From Arthrobacter echini (GTDB lineage Bacteria > Actinomycetota > Actinomycetes > Actinomycetales > Micrococcaceae): a stretch of 64,000 bases of DNA. Under the pieces are notes generated by a model, which made no database searches, was not told the origin of the DNA, and worked only from the letters and a program-made list of their open reading frames with translations. Position 1 is the stretch's first letter; the number at the start of each line of letters is the position of its first letter. The stretch is from positions 1 through 64,000 of the forward strand of contig NZ_SSWH01000003.1 in NCBI RefSeq assembly GCF_004803505.1, in the 5' to 3' direction. Below, piece by piece: positions 1 to 11,187 of the stretch. The translations under genes were made by a program, and so were the position numbers.

Positions 1-12
1 AACGTAAGACAC
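1..12 (-). CDS. Possible first codons of the next minus-strand operon gene (cut by window edge)
   Basis: Reading leftwards, a GTG codon at 12-10 follows a strong Shine-Dalgarno GGAGG (22-18) with 5-nt spacing, and the frame stays open to the window edge (start MSYV). This is what the next gene of the aldolase operon would look like. Only four codons are visible, so no product can be named. Confidence 0.3.
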
Positions 13-69
13 GAGGACCTCCGTGAACTCGATCAGGTGTGGTAACCCATATCGATACCGGAGGTCCTC
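13..69. repeat. Perfect 11-bp inverted repeat over a ribosome binding site
   Basis: GAGGACCTCCG (13-23) is the exact reverse complement of CGGAGGTCCTC (59-69), with a 35-nt spacer. On the minus-strand transcript the distal arm contains the GGAGG that would serve the start codon at position 12, so folding would hide that site. It could instead be a protein operator. Confidence 0.5.
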
Positions 70-118
70 ACCTCACTCAACCACGCCACGCTGCACACAA
101 CCTCCGTGGGAAGAACAG

Positions 119-982
119 CTAGCCCCGTCCGTTCGTCACTGCCGACGACATCGAGATGATCCGCAGGAGGCGCTCGGCCTCCTGGCTCAGCGCCTCCCGC
201 CCCGTGCCGAGATATTTCCTGGAGTCCACGACGTCGGGATCGTCCTCCAGGAACGTCCGTACGGCGCCCGTGAACGCCTTGTTGAGATGGGTGGAGACAT
301 TCACCTTCACGATACCGGCACCGATGGCCTCCTGGATGTGCGCATCGGCGACCCCTGATGAACCGTGCAGGACGAGCGGGACGAGCGGCAGGTTCCGGCT
401 CAGCCGCGAGATCAGCTCCAGATCGAGCTGTGCGGTCCGGTCCGTCATCGCGTGCGACGACCCGACGGCCACGGCGAGCGAATCGACTCCGGTCGACGTC
501 ACGAACTCGAGCGCCTCGTCCGGATCGGTGCGGACACCCGGCGCGTGCGCTCCCTGCTTCCCTCCGATCTCGCCGAGCTCGGCCTCCACGTACACGTCGT
601 GCCGGTGGGCATACTCGGTGATGCGATGAGTCGCCGCCACGTTGTTCTCGAAATCGAGGCGCGCGCCGTCGTACATGATCGAGGAGAACCCCAGGTCCAC
701 TGCCCGGCGCGCGAGGTCTTCGTCCTCGGCGTGATCCAGGTGGAGGGAGAACCGCTGCTCCGACGCCGCTGCTGCCGCCATGGCCGCCCGGGCGATGGGC
801 TCCAGCGAACCGTGGTAGCGGACACAGTTCTCGGAGATCTGCAGCACGAGAGGCAGGCGCGCCCGCTCCGCGGCCGCCACCAGTGCCGTCACCGTCTCGA
901 GGTGGAGGACGTTGAAGGCCGCGACGCCCACCTTCCGCTCGCGGGCTTCCGCGACGATCTGCGCTGTCGGGACGAGAGGCAT
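119..982 (-). CDS. Class II fructose/tagatose-bisphosphate aldolase
   Basis: Zinc-dependent aldolase of 287 aa that splits a ketohexose 1,6-bisphosphate (tagatose or fructose form) into DHAP and glyceraldehyde 3-phosphate. Visible class II features are HLDH (81-84, catalytic Asp and Zn His), VEAELGEIGG (132-141), a Zn-binding His in GSSH (174-177), LHGSSG (205-210) and the phosphate-binding NVST (228-231). It is the last complete gene of a four-gene minus-strand operon with a PfkB kinase 11 bp upstream, a ROK kinase and a SIS isomerase. That context favours a GatY/KbaY/AgaY-type tagatose-bisphosphate role over general glycolysis. Sugar specificity cannot be read from sequence alone. Confidence 0.88.
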   Translation of the reverse strand: MPLVPTAQIVAEARERKVGVAAFNVLHLETVTALVAAAERARLPLVLQISENCVRYHGSLEPIARAAMAAAAASEQRFSLHLDHAEDEDLARRAVDLGFSSIMYDGARLDFENNVAATHRITEYAHRHDVYVEAELGEIGGKQGAHAPGVRTDPDEALEFVTSTGVDSLAVAVGSSHAMTDRTAQLDLELISRLSRNLPLVPLVLHGSSGVADAHIQEAIGAGIVKVNVSTHLNKAFTGAVRTFLEDDPDVVDSRKYLGTGREALSQEAERLLRIISMSSAVTNGRG

Positions 983-993
983 GCTGGTTCCTT

Positions 994-1911
994 CTAGAGA
1001 GCGGACAGGACGATATCGCGTTCGAGCGCGTCGGGAGCAGAACCGAGCTCACCCGCGAGCGGTGCCAGAACAGCAGCTGCGGACCAGGCTGCCGCGCGCC
1101 GCGCCCATTCCGCCGGTTCGTGCACGTCTGTGGCGATCAGGCTTGCGATCGCGGCGACTGCGGCATCACCGGCCCCGGTCGGATTCCCTGCGAGCGGTTC
1201 CGGGGTGCGGGCCCGCCACACCGTGGCGGAGCGCTCGCGCGGTACGACGACCAGGCCCTCGGAGCCGAGGGACACGACCACCACTCCGGCGCCGAGGTCC
1301 TGCAGCGCGCGGGCACCATCGAGTGGGTCCGAGGTACCGACGGCATCCCGCAACTCGTCCTGGTTCGGTTTGAGCACATCCGCACCCGCTGCCGCCGCCG
1401 CTCGGAGATGGTCCCGCGCGAGATCGGCGATGATCGGGACACCCGAGTCACGACCGGCGCGCACCAGTGCTGTGGCCCTTGCGGTGTCGCTGCCCGGAGG
1501 CAGTGAACCTGAGATCACCAGGCACGCGGCGCCGGGCACCTGGCTCCGCACCAGCTCGTGGAAGAGTTCCCAGTCCTCGTCCCGGCGCTCGTGGCCGCGC
1601 TCCGTGACCATCGTGGTCACGCCGTCGTCGGACTCGACGAGCGCATACGTGCTACGGGTAGCAGTCGCGGACGCGGCGAGTCGATGTGGCACAGTGCCCA
1701 GATCGGCCGCGAACTCCTCGAGATCCTTCGAACCGATCGGGGCCAGCGCCAGGGCCGCGATCCCCTGACTCTCGAGCACGCGGGCCACGTTGATTCCTTT
1801 GCCGCCGGCACGCCTGCGCGCGGGCGGTACCGAATTGGTTGCCCCACGCTGAAGGTGCGGCGCGTCGATCGTCACGTCCCACGCCGGATTCGGCGTCACG
1901 GCGATGATCAT
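994..1911 (-). CDS. PfkB-family hexose-phosphate kinase (1-phosphofructokinase / tagatose-6-phosphate kinase type)
   Basis: Ribokinase-fold sugar kinase of 305 aa. The N-terminus MIIAVTPNPAWD is typical of the 1-phosphofructokinase/LacC group. GGKGINVA (about 36-43) is the substrate-side motif, and NPTGAGDA (about 243-250) carries the catalytic Asp of the anion hole. The ATG at 1911 was chosen because it starts at this family signature and overlaps the ROK stop codon by 4 bp (ATGA), implying coupled translation. Placed between a hexosamine kinase and an aldolase, it would make the bisphosphate substrate. Tagatose-6-P and fructose-6-P or -1-P are all possible substrates. Confidence 0.87.
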   Translation of the reverse strand: MIIAVTPNPAWDVTIDAPHLQRGATNSVPPARRRAGGKGINVARVLESQGIAALALAPIGSKDLEEFAADLGTVPHRLAASATATRSTYALVESDDGVTTMVTERGHERRDEDWELFHELVRSQVPGAACLVISGSLPPGSDTARATALVRAGRDSGVPIIADLARDHLRAAAAAGADVLKPNQDELRDAVGTSDPLDGARALQDLGAGVVVVSLGSEGLVVVPRERSATVWRARTPEPLAGNPTGAGDAAVAAIASLIATDVHEPAEWARRAAAWSAAAVLAPLAGELGSAPDALERDIVLSAL

Positions 1912-2873
1912 GCGCCCGCCTCCGAACCGAGCAGATCGCGGGCGGCGAGAGCGGATCCGTACAGTCCTGCATCCTGACCGAAGTGTGCACGGGTGAGCCG
2001 CGGAACGGGCTGGATCCTGACGAGCTCTTCCAGACGCGCCTGCAGGGGCCGGATCAGGGTGTCCCCTGCTTCGGCCACTCCACCTCCGAGAACGATCACG
2101 TCCGGTGCCACGAGGCTGATCGCGTGGGCGAGTCCGAACGCCAGGGCATCGAGCGCGGATTCCCAGATCTGGCCGGCGGCCGTATCGCCGGAGTCTGCCA
2201 GGGCGAGTACCGCTGAGGCCCCCGGAACGACGGCTCCGGTGAGCCGCTCGTACCGGCGCACGACGGCCGCTGCCGACGCGGTGGCCTCGAGACAGCCTCG
2301 ATTGCCGCACAGGCACTTCTCTCCGCCGGGCACGACGACGGCGTGCCCGATCTCGCCCGCATAGCCGCGAGCAACATGGGTGGTCTCCCCGATGAACAGC
2401 GCCGCCGAGACCCCGGTACCGATGAGGACCACCAGCGCAGTCGCTGCATCCCGGGCCGCACCGAGCCGACGCTCGGCGTATGCGGCCGCACGCACGTCAT
2501 GGCGAAGGGCGACGGGCAGCGCGAACCGCCGCGCCGTCAGCGCGGAGAAGTCGACGCCCTTCCACCCCAGGTTCTCGGACCAGTGTCCGACGCCCGTCTC
2601 GTCGTCGAAGATTCCCGGCAGTGCCAGACCGACGGCCCGGGGGGCGTCTGCCGGAGTCGCCGAGAGTTCCCCGACCAGCTGACCGACGACGTCCAGGACC
2701 CGCTCGGCGGAATCCGGCCCACGGACAGGCGTGGGCACCCGAAGGGGCTCGGACAGCCGCCCGTCGGAGGTGAGCGCGGCCGCCTTGATGGTGGTGCCAC
2801 CCACGTCGATAGCGACGACCGGCGCGCCCGGGCCGAGCGGCGCGGCCGTAGCCACGCCTAGTTCCGGCTCCAT
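1908..2873 (-). CDS. ROK-family sugar kinase (probable N-acetylhexosamine kinase)
   Basis: Cytoplasmic ATP-dependent sugar kinase of 321 aa. DVGGT (23-27) is the ATP phosphate-binding motif. The ROK hallmarks are GEIGH (173-177) and the zinc-binding CLCGNRGCLE (187-196). The catalytic Asp is probably D126, although its neighbours (RHDVRA) depart from the usual NDANA. It lies one base downstream of the SIS-domain gene and overlaps the PfkB kinase, so all are probably on one mRNA. With nagA divergently adjacent, GlcNAc or GalNAc is the most likely substrate; a glucokinase role is not excluded. Confidence 0.85.
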   Translation of the reverse strand: MEPELGVATAAPLGPGAPVVAIDVGGTTIKAAALTSDGRLSEPLRVPTPVRGPDSAERVLDVVGQLVGELSATPADAPRAVGLALPGIFDDETGVGHWSENLGWKGVDFSALTARRFALPVALRHDVRAAAYAERRLGAARDAATALVVLIGTGVSAALFIGETTHVARGYAGEIGHAVVVPGGEKCLCGNRGCLEATASAAAVVRRYERLTGAVVPGASAVLALADSGDTAAGQIWESALDALAFGLAHAISLVAPDVIVLGGGVAEAGDTLIRPLQARLEELVRIQPVPRLTRAHFGQDAGLYGSALAARDLLGSEAGA

Positions 2874-2874
2874 G

Positions 2875-3750
2875 TCACCGGATGACCGAGCGCGTGAGCG
2901 AGCGCGGATTGTCGGGGTCGAGGCCCTGCTTCTCTGCCAGCGCGACCGCGAAACGCTGGGCGACGATCAGGCCGGCCGCCGCGTCGAGATCGTGATGGAC
3001 GAAACGCGCGCCGGTCGTGCCGATATCGGCTGCGAGATCCTCGTCGAGTTCTCCGAGGAGCCAGACGAGGCGGCCCGGCTCGGCAATGGAGATGGGGCCG
3101 TGGCGGTAGTCCAGCGCGGGGTAGGACTCGGACCAGAACTGGGCTGCTTCACGAGCCTTGAGGGCTGCTTCGAAGGCGAGACCGACGGCGAATCCCCTGC
3201 CCAGGAAGGTCACCTGGTCGATGTCGAGCAAATCGGAGATGTCGACGGCCAGCGCGGTCTCCGCCTCGCGCGACAGGGCCTCGACGTCCTCGCCGAGGTG
3301 GGCGCGCAGGAGCGTGAGTGCCGTCGTGGCGAAACGGGTCTGCACCACGGACTGTTCGTCGGCGAACCGGAGGCCGATCACCTCGTCCGCGATCTCTGCA
3401 GCGGGGGAATCCGTGACCGCTGTGATCACGACCGTGGTCATGTCACTGACGGAGTCGATCAGTTCGATCACCTCGCTGGTGGTCCCCGAGCGCGAGATGG
3501 CGATCAGGCGGTCGTAGTCGCGACCGAGGGGGAACTCCGACGCCGCGAAGGCGTCCGTGACTCCATGACCTGCCCGCTCCCGGAGAACGGCATAGGCTTG
3601 CGCCATGAACCAGCTCGTTCCGCAGCCGACGACGGCGACGCGCTCGCCGGAGCGTGGCAGGGAATGGGAGACGTCGGCAACGAGCTCTGCCGCACGGAGC
3701 CAGGTGGCCGGTTGCGACTCCAACTCCGCGTGTACGTACGCTTCACTCAT
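2875..3750 (-). CDS. SIS-domain sugar isomerase/deaminase (AgaS/GlmS-isomerase-like)
   Basis: A 291-aa protein with two tandem SIS domains. VGCGTSWF (about 42-49) and the SRSGTTSEV loop (about 85-95) are phosphosugar-binding segments shared with the isomerase half of GlmS and with AgaS. It lacks a glutamine amidotransferase domain, so a catabolic amino-sugar 6-phosphate deaminase/isomerase fits best. It is the first gene of the minus-strand operon and divergent from nagA. No NagB-type deaminase is seen nearby, which makes this the likely deamination step. Whether the product is tagatose-6-P (AgaS) or fructose-6-P is inference. Confidence 0.8.
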   Translation of the reverse strand: MSEAYVHAELESQPATWLRAAELVADVSHSLPRSGERVAVVGCGTSWFMAQAYAVLRERAGHGVTDAFAASEFPLGRDYDRLIAISRSGTTSEVIELIDSVSDMTTVVITAVTDSPAAEIADEVIGLRFADEQSVVQTRFATTALTLLRAHLGEDVEALSREAETALAVDISDLLDIDQVTFLGRGFAVGLAFEAALKAREAAQFWSESYPALDYRHGPISIAEPGRLVWLLGELDEDLAADIGTTGARFVHHDLDAAAGLIVAQRFAVALAEKQGLDPDNPRSLTRSVIR

Positions 3751-3803
3751 GGGTTTCTCCGCTTCCAGTTGACGTGCGAATGATCGCTAGGTGCTTTAAT
3801 CCG

Positions 3804-3833
3804 ATTGTAAGCCGCTCGTTTTGTCAGAATCAA
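3804..3833 (-). promoter_or_regulatory. Candidate promoter of the SIS-ROK-PfkB-aldolase operon
   Basis: On the minus strand TTGATT (3833-3828) and TACAAT (3809-3804) are separated by 18 bp, close to a housekeeping sigma promoter. The surrounding intergenic DNA is clearly more AT-rich than its neighbours, as expected for a shared regulatory region between divergent operons. Confidence 0.5.
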
Positions 3834-3852
3834 TCATTGGGTAGCAAAGTCT

Positions 3853-3877
3853 TCCGGTGCCGTAACGCATCACCGGA
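3853..3877. promoter_or_regulatory. Candidate operator in the nagA leader
   Basis: TCCGGTG (3853-3859) and CACCGGA (3871-3877) form a perfect 7-bp inverted repeat with an 11-bp spacer just upstream of nagA. Geometry fits a dimeric repressor site, but no regulator gene is visible in the window. Confidence 0.3.
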
Positions 3878-3899
3878 CGGTTGCCCCGCCGGAGGTTCC

Positions 3900-5060
3900 G
3901 TGTATTCCCATCCGACCACGATCATCCACTCGGCCCGGCTGTCCTCCGGTTCCCTCACCCAGACGGATGCGTGGGTGAGGTTCGACGACGACCGCGTCTC
4001 GGCGCGCGGCACCGGGGACGCCTGGAGAACCGGGCTCCCACCCGGGGCCGCCGTCGTCGACGCCGCGGACCGCGCGCTGGTGCCCGGTTTCATCGACATG
4101 CACTGCCACGGCGGAGGAGGCGCGGCTGCCGACGAAGGGGCCGAGGCGATAGGAACGGTGCTGCGTGCCCACCGAGCGCACGGCACGACGCGGACGGTGC
4201 TGTCCCTCGTCACCGCAGCCACCGATGCCCTCCTCGGCCGGCTCGGTTCCATCGCCCGGATCACCGCGGAGGATCCGGGCGTGCTCGGCGCGCACCTCGA
4301 AGGACCGTTCCTCGACCACGACTTCCGCGGCGCGCACGATCCTTCGCTCCTGCGCGAAGCGGACGACGCGACGGTGGACGCGCTCCTGGAAGCAGCCGGT
4401 GGCACACTGCGCCAGATCACCATCGCGCCCGAGCACCCGGGGGCGGCTTCAGCCATCACACGCTTCGTCGATGCAGGGGTGGCGGTGGCGGTCGGCCACA
4501 GCGGGACGGACTACCCGACCGCCATGGAGGCCTTCGGGCGCGGTGCGTCGATCCTGACGCATGCCTTCAACGGCATGCGGGGCATCCACCACCGGGCCCC
4601 GGGCCCCGTGGTTGCCGCACTTCGGAGCGATCACGTGACACTCGAGATGATCAACGACGGCGTTCACGTGCACCCGGGCGTCGTCGGCCTCGCATTCGCC
4701 TCGGCACGTGGACGGGTTGCTCTCATCACGGATGCGATGGCCGCAGCGGACTACGCCGACGGTACGTACCAGCTCGGCACGCTGGAGGTGGTCGTGAGCG
4801 AGGGCATCGCGCGGACGGTGTCCACCGGTTCCATCGCCGGTTCCACCCTCACCCAGGACGCCGCGCTGCGCAGGGCCGTCCTCGAGTGCGGCGTCTCGTT
4901 CGGTGACGCCGTGAAGGCCCTGACGACTGTTCCGGCCGCCGCCGTCGGTCGTGCTCACGATCTCGGTCGGCTCGACGTCGGGTTCGCGGCCGACGCCGTG
5001 CTCCTCGACAGCAATTTCCACGTTGACGCCGTCTGGGGAGCCGGATCGCGGCTGGTATGA
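3900..5060 (+). CDS. nagA: N-acetylglucosamine-6-phosphate deacetylase
   Basis: Amidohydrolase of 386 aa that removes acetate from GlcNAc-6-P (or GalNAc-6-P), the first step after phosphorylation. Metal and catalytic motifs are present in order: GFIDMHCHGGG (HxH), HLEGPF (metal-binding Glu), VGHSGTDY (His), HAFNGMRG (His) and ITDAMAA (catalytic Asp). The GTG at 3900 was chosen because GGAGG lies at 3891-3895 and the family N-terminus begins here; the longer upstream frame has no homology-like sequence. It is divergent from the SIS/ROK/PfkB/aldolase operon and completes an amino-sugar route. It converges with the UvrA-like gene after 23 bp. Confidence 0.92.
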   Translation: MYSHPTTIIHSARLSSGSLTQTDAWVRFDDDRVSARGTGDAWRTGLPPGAAVVDAADRALVPGFIDMHCHGGGGAAADEGAEAIGTVLRAHRAHGTTRTVLSLVTAATDALLGRLGSIARITAEDPGVLGAHLEGPFLDHDFRGAHDPSLLREADDATVDALLEAAGGTLRQITIAPEHPGAASAITRFVDAGVAVAVGHSGTDYPTAMEAFGRGASILTHAFNGMRGIHHRAPGPVVAALRSDHVTLEMINDGVHVHPGVVGLAFASARGRVALITDAMAAADYADGTYQLGTLEVVVSEGIARTVSTGSIAGSTLTQDAALRRAVLECGVSFGDAVKALTTVPAAAVGRAHDLGRLDVGFAADAVLLDSNFHVDAVWGAGSRLV

Positions 5061-5083
5061 GAACACAGGCAGGACCGGGCCGG

Positions 5084-7455
<2,372 letters not shown>

Positions 7456-7459
<4 letters not shown>

Positions 7460-9504
7460 GTCCGTGCCTCGGCCGAACCTGCAGGATTCGACGCCGTCGG
7501 CAGGTACCTCGCCCACCAGCGCAGGATGTGCTCGAAACGCTGCCGTCGGTGCCAGGGAGAGCCGGACCGCGACAGCTCGTGGTTCTCCCCCGGGAAGACG
7601 AGCAGTTCCGTCTCGACGCCCTGCTTCTTCAGCGCCGTGTAGTACCGCTGGGCCTGCTCGATCGGGCAGCGCAGGTCCTCCTCCGAGTGGATCACGAATG
7701 CGGGGGTACGGACGTCTCCGATCTTCGCGAAGGGGTTCTGCTCCTCCACCTGTGCGGGATCGGCCCCGGTGTAGGCCTCGGAGAAGAACCACCCGATGTC
7801 CGAGGACCCCACGAACGACGGCGGGTCGAGGTACCCCCGTTCGACGATCGCGGCCTGGAACCGATGATCGTGGGCGATGGTCCACGCCGTCAGGTACCCG
7901 CCGTACGAGCCTCCCATGACCCCGAGCCGTCCGGGGTCCATGGCGTCGAACTCGGCGAGTGCACCCTCGAGATAGGCGAGGACGTCGTCGAGATCCACCG
8001 TGCCCATGGCCTCCTTGATCACGCGGCCGTGGGCCTGCCCGTAGCCGGCCGCACCGCGGGGGTTGCACAGCAGCACCGCGTAGCCCGCCGCCGCATAGAC
8101 CTGCGCCTCGTCGAAATAGCCCCAGCCGTACTGCGCGAAAGGACCCCCGTGGATGACGAGGAGGACCGGATGCGGGCCGTCCCCCTCGGGCAGGACGACC
8201 CAGCCGTGGACCGGGGTGGCGTCGGGGGCCGCGTAGGAGCGTTCCTGCGGTTCCCCGATGCGTGTGCGCTGCTGGAGAGGTGCGGAGAAGTCGGTGAGCC
8301 GGCGCAGGGAGCCGTCCTCGACGACGGCGACCTCGCCGGTGGTCGAGGGGTCGGTGAAGGACACGACGACGGTCCCCTGGGCTGCCGCCGCACCCGTGAC
8401 GACCGTCGGGCCGGTCACCAGGGTCTCCGGCTCCCCCGAAGGCCGGAACCGCAGCAGCTTCCCCGAGCCGCGCGAGCGGTCGACCACGAGCACGGAGTCG
8501 GGGCCGTCCGCCACGATCTCCTGCACGTCGCCGACGTCGATGGTCTCGGGATCGCTGAGCCGGGTTACCGAGGCGGGATCGTCCGTCGGCATGACGTACA
8601 GCGCGGTGTTGCGGGCCACGAAGTCCAGCCCGGTCGGTGACAGGTCGGAGGCCAGGAAGAACAGCCACGCACCGTCCCTGCTGGGCTGCGCCGCGCTGCA
8701 CCCCAGCAGGGTGTCCGCGCCCAGGTTCGTGAGCTTCTGCGGCTGACCGCCGTCGGGGCTGATCACGTGGATGTCGGAGACGAGCGTGGCATCCGCAGCG
8801 GGACCGAGCGCGGCAGTGAAGAAGATCCGCTGTCCGTCGGCCGAGAAGACCGGCTCGAGGTGGTCCGCGTCGGCGGTGGTCAGCTGCGCGGCGACGGGGA
8901 ACCCGGAGCGTTCTGCGGCGTCATCGGAGTCCTTCTCGTCGTCCGCCGCGGCACGACCGACGGCGGCGACGTACGGCTCGGCGTCGGGATCCGGAATGGC
9001 AAGGGTGAACAGCTGCGAGCGTTTGTCCGTGGTGTACCCGAGCCCGTTCATCCGGTACTTGTAGCCGGTGATCAGCCGCGGATCCTCCAGGTCGGGGGTG
9101 ACGCCGTCCACCGTCCCGTAACGCCCGTGCTCGGGGACACGGGCTGCGAAGACGACGGTTGTCGAATCCGGGGAGATGTCGAAGGCCCCGACGCCGAGCG
9201 GCTGGTCCGTGAGCTGAGCCGGCTCTCCCCCGGAAGCACGCACCGCGAACAGTTGCGGTTTCGCCCCTGGTGCTGCGCGCAGGAACACCAGGAGCGACCC
9301 GTCGGGCGAGTAGCGCGGGGACGTGTCCCTGAAGCCGCGCGTCAGTCGCCGTCGGCCGCCGTCGAGCGCGACTTCCCAGAGCTGTCCCACATAGGCGTCC
9401 GCGCGGAGATCCGGTCGGGTCGCGGAGACGACGAGACGGGAACCCTCCGGGTGGAGGGCCGGTGCGCCGGTGATGGTCAGGAGCTCGAGCTGGTCTGGTT
9501 TCAT
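7456..9504 (-). CDS. S9-family prolyl oligopeptidase / acylaminoacyl-peptidase
   Basis: Serine peptidase with an N-terminal TolB/DPP4-like beta-propeller (first about 400 residues) and a C-terminal alpha/beta-hydrolase domain. The catalytic Ser is in GGSYGGYLT, Asp in HSEEDLRCP and His in GENHELSRS. No signal peptide is seen, so it is probably cytoplasmic. The ATG at 9504 gives the usual family start MKPDQLELL, but the AGGAGG sits directly against it; an in-frame GTG at 9552 (16 residues longer) is the alternative. It is followed with a 4-bp overlap by the UvrA-like gene. Confidence 0.85.
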
Positions 9505-9560
9505 CCTCCTGATCAGATCGGAAACAGTGGCCCGAGTCAACGGAAGGAGCACGTTCTCTC

Positions 9561-9572
9561 TAGGCTGGACCC
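9561..9572 (+). promoter_or_regulatory. Leaderless promoter of the RlmA-like gene
   Basis: TAGGCT (9561-9566) is followed by 6 nt and then the ATG at 9573, so transcription should begin at or next to the start codon. No Shine-Dalgarno fits this start. Confidence 0.6.
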
Positions 9573-10475
9573 ATGCGAGCCCTTCCCGCCCTCCTCGTCT
9601 GCCCCGTGTGCAGGCTGGCGTTGGCGGGTGACGACCGCTCCCTGACGTGCGGCAACGGTCACCGCTTCGATGCGGCCCGGCAGGGCTACGTCAATCTGCT
9701 CACGGGACGAGGGTCACCGTTCGACGGCGATACCGCCGAGATGGTCGATGCGAGGGACACGTTCCTCGGCTCCGGTCATTACGCTCCGCTCAGGAAGGCC
9801 GTGGTCTCGGCAGTACGGCGGCACGTGGGATCACCGGCCGTGGTCCTCGACGCGGGCGCCGGGACCGGGTACTACCTCGAGGGCATCGTGGCTTCCTTTC
9901 CGGGTGCATTCCCTCTTGCACTGGACATCTCGAAGCCCGCCCTCCGCCGGGCAGCGCGCAGACTGCCCGGCGGAATCAGTATCGTCTGGGATGTCTGGCG
10001 GTCCCTGCCGGTGTCCGATGGATCAGTGGATGTGCTCCTCAATGTGTTCGCTCCCCGGAACCCGGTCGAGTTCACCAGGATCCTCGCGCCGGACGGCTGC
10101 GTCGTCGCGGTCACTCCACGTCCTGGTCACCTGGCGGGGCTGGAGACCGTGGGCCCGCTCCTCGCGGTCCCGGACCAGAAAGCCGACGACGTCACGGCAG
10201 CCTTCCACGGGCTGCTCGTGGAGGTGGCGCGGGAGGACCTCGACTACGTCATGACCCTGCCCCGTGAGCTCGCCGAATCGGCGCTGGTCATGGGACCCGC
10301 GGCACGTCACCCCCGCAAGCGGCTCGACGCCCGGACCGCACCCGATGCGGTACCCGGAGCAGGCGACGCACTGGAGGTCGAGGCGCGCTTCACCCTCCAG
10401 GTTCTCGCCCGATCCACCGGCGAGCCTGTCCCGGCCGCCCTGGCGGTTCCTGCGGGTGCGGACCCGCACGTGTGA
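9573..10475 (+). CDS. rlmA: 23S rRNA (guanine-N1)-methyltransferase, RlmA/TlrB family
   Basis: SAM-dependent methyltransferase of 300 aa. The N-terminal zinc finger (CPVC at 10-13, then Cys and His in SLTCGNGHRFD) and the following GYVNLL segment are diagnostic of RlmA-type enzymes, which methylate G745 or G748 of 23S rRNA helix 35. The SAM-binding motif I is LDAGAGTGYY (about 92-101). Paralogues of this family can give macrolide (tylosin-type) resistance, but the exact target nucleotide cannot be inferred. Transcription is probably leaderless and divergent from the S9 peptidase. Confidence 0.85.
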   Translation: MRALPALLVCPVCRLALAGDDRSLTCGNGHRFDAARQGYVNLLTGRGSPFDGDTAEMVDARDTFLGSGHYAPLRKAVVSAVRRHVGSPAVVLDAGAGTGYYLEGIVASFPGAFPLALDISKPALRRAARRLPGGISIVWDVWRSLPVSDGSVDVLLNVFAPRNPVEFTRILAPDGCVVAVTPRPGHLAGLETVGPLLAVPDQKADDVTAAFHGLLVEVAREDLDYVMTLPRELAESALVMGPAARHPRKRLDARTAPDAVPGAGDALEVEARFTLQVLARSTGEPVPAALAVPAGADPHV

Positions 10476-10629
10476 CCCCACAGGTTCGACCGTGCGGGTT
10501 CGACCGTGCCGGGAACAGAACGGTAACGACGGGACCGTCCTGAGCAGTGGGTCTAGGTAATGTCGGAGCCCTTTGCCATGATGGAGTCAGGCGGTGCTCC
10601 GCGCGCTGTCGGATCAAAGGGGTTGCACC

Positions 10630-11115
10630 ATGGACTGGTTGCTCGACAATGGCTGGTTTCTCTGGCTCGTTCTCTTCCTGGGGCTTGCAGCGGTGGAGAC
10701 GCTGACGCTGGATCTGTTCTTCATCATGCTCTCGGTCGGCGCCCTCGGCGGTCTCTTCGCCGCTCTCGCAGGAAGCGGAGCGGTTCTGCAGATCGTCGTC
10801 TTCGCCGTCGTCTCCCTGCTGATGATCCTCCTCGTACGGCCCATAGCGCTGCGCCATCTCAAGAAGGGGCCCGCCGACCGGCTGGACAACATGGATCGCC
10901 TCGTCGGATCGACGGCGCTCGCCCTGGAACCCGTCACGGGTCTTTCGGGGACCGTGAAGATCGGCGGCGACACCTGGACAGCGCGTTCGGCGGACGGTCT
11001 GTCCCTGCCCGCCGGCGCCAGGCTCTCCGTGGCACGGATCGAGGGCGCCACGGCCGTCGTCGAGCCGGCGGCCCCGGCGGCCGACGGTCCTGTTCCGCCG
11101 ACCGTCGGTGGTTAG
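10630..11115 (+). CDS. NfeD-family membrane protein
   Basis: A 161-aa membrane protein. Hydrophobic segments cover about residues 6-25, 29-45 and 50-70, followed by a soluble OB-fold-like domain typical of short NfeD proteins. The last 15 residues are Pro/Ala/Gly-rich. The ATG at 10630 has AAGGGG upstream and begins at the first membrane helix. It is followed after 72 bp by an SPFH/stomatin gene; NfeD and stomatin-like proteins are commonly paired and are thought to act together in membrane microdomains or quality control. Confidence 0.85.
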   Translation: MDWLLDNGWFLWLVLFLGLAAVETLTLDLFFIMLSVGALGGLFAALAGSGAVLQIVVFAVVSLLMILLVRPIALRHLKKGPADRLDNMDRLVGSTALALEPVTGLSGTVKIGGDTWTARSADGLSLPAGARLSVARIEGATAVVEPAAPAADGPVPPTVGG

Positions 11116-11187
11116 GCCACCCGCCGCTGTTCTCATCTCGTCCATCGTGCCTCCCACTGGGGTGCGTCACCACAATCAAGGGGATCT

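Noticed and set aside
994-2316. 440-codon version of the PfkB kinase
   Set aside because: The extra 135 residues lie inside the ROK gene and are compositional; the family N-terminus and the 4-bp overlap fix the start at 1911.
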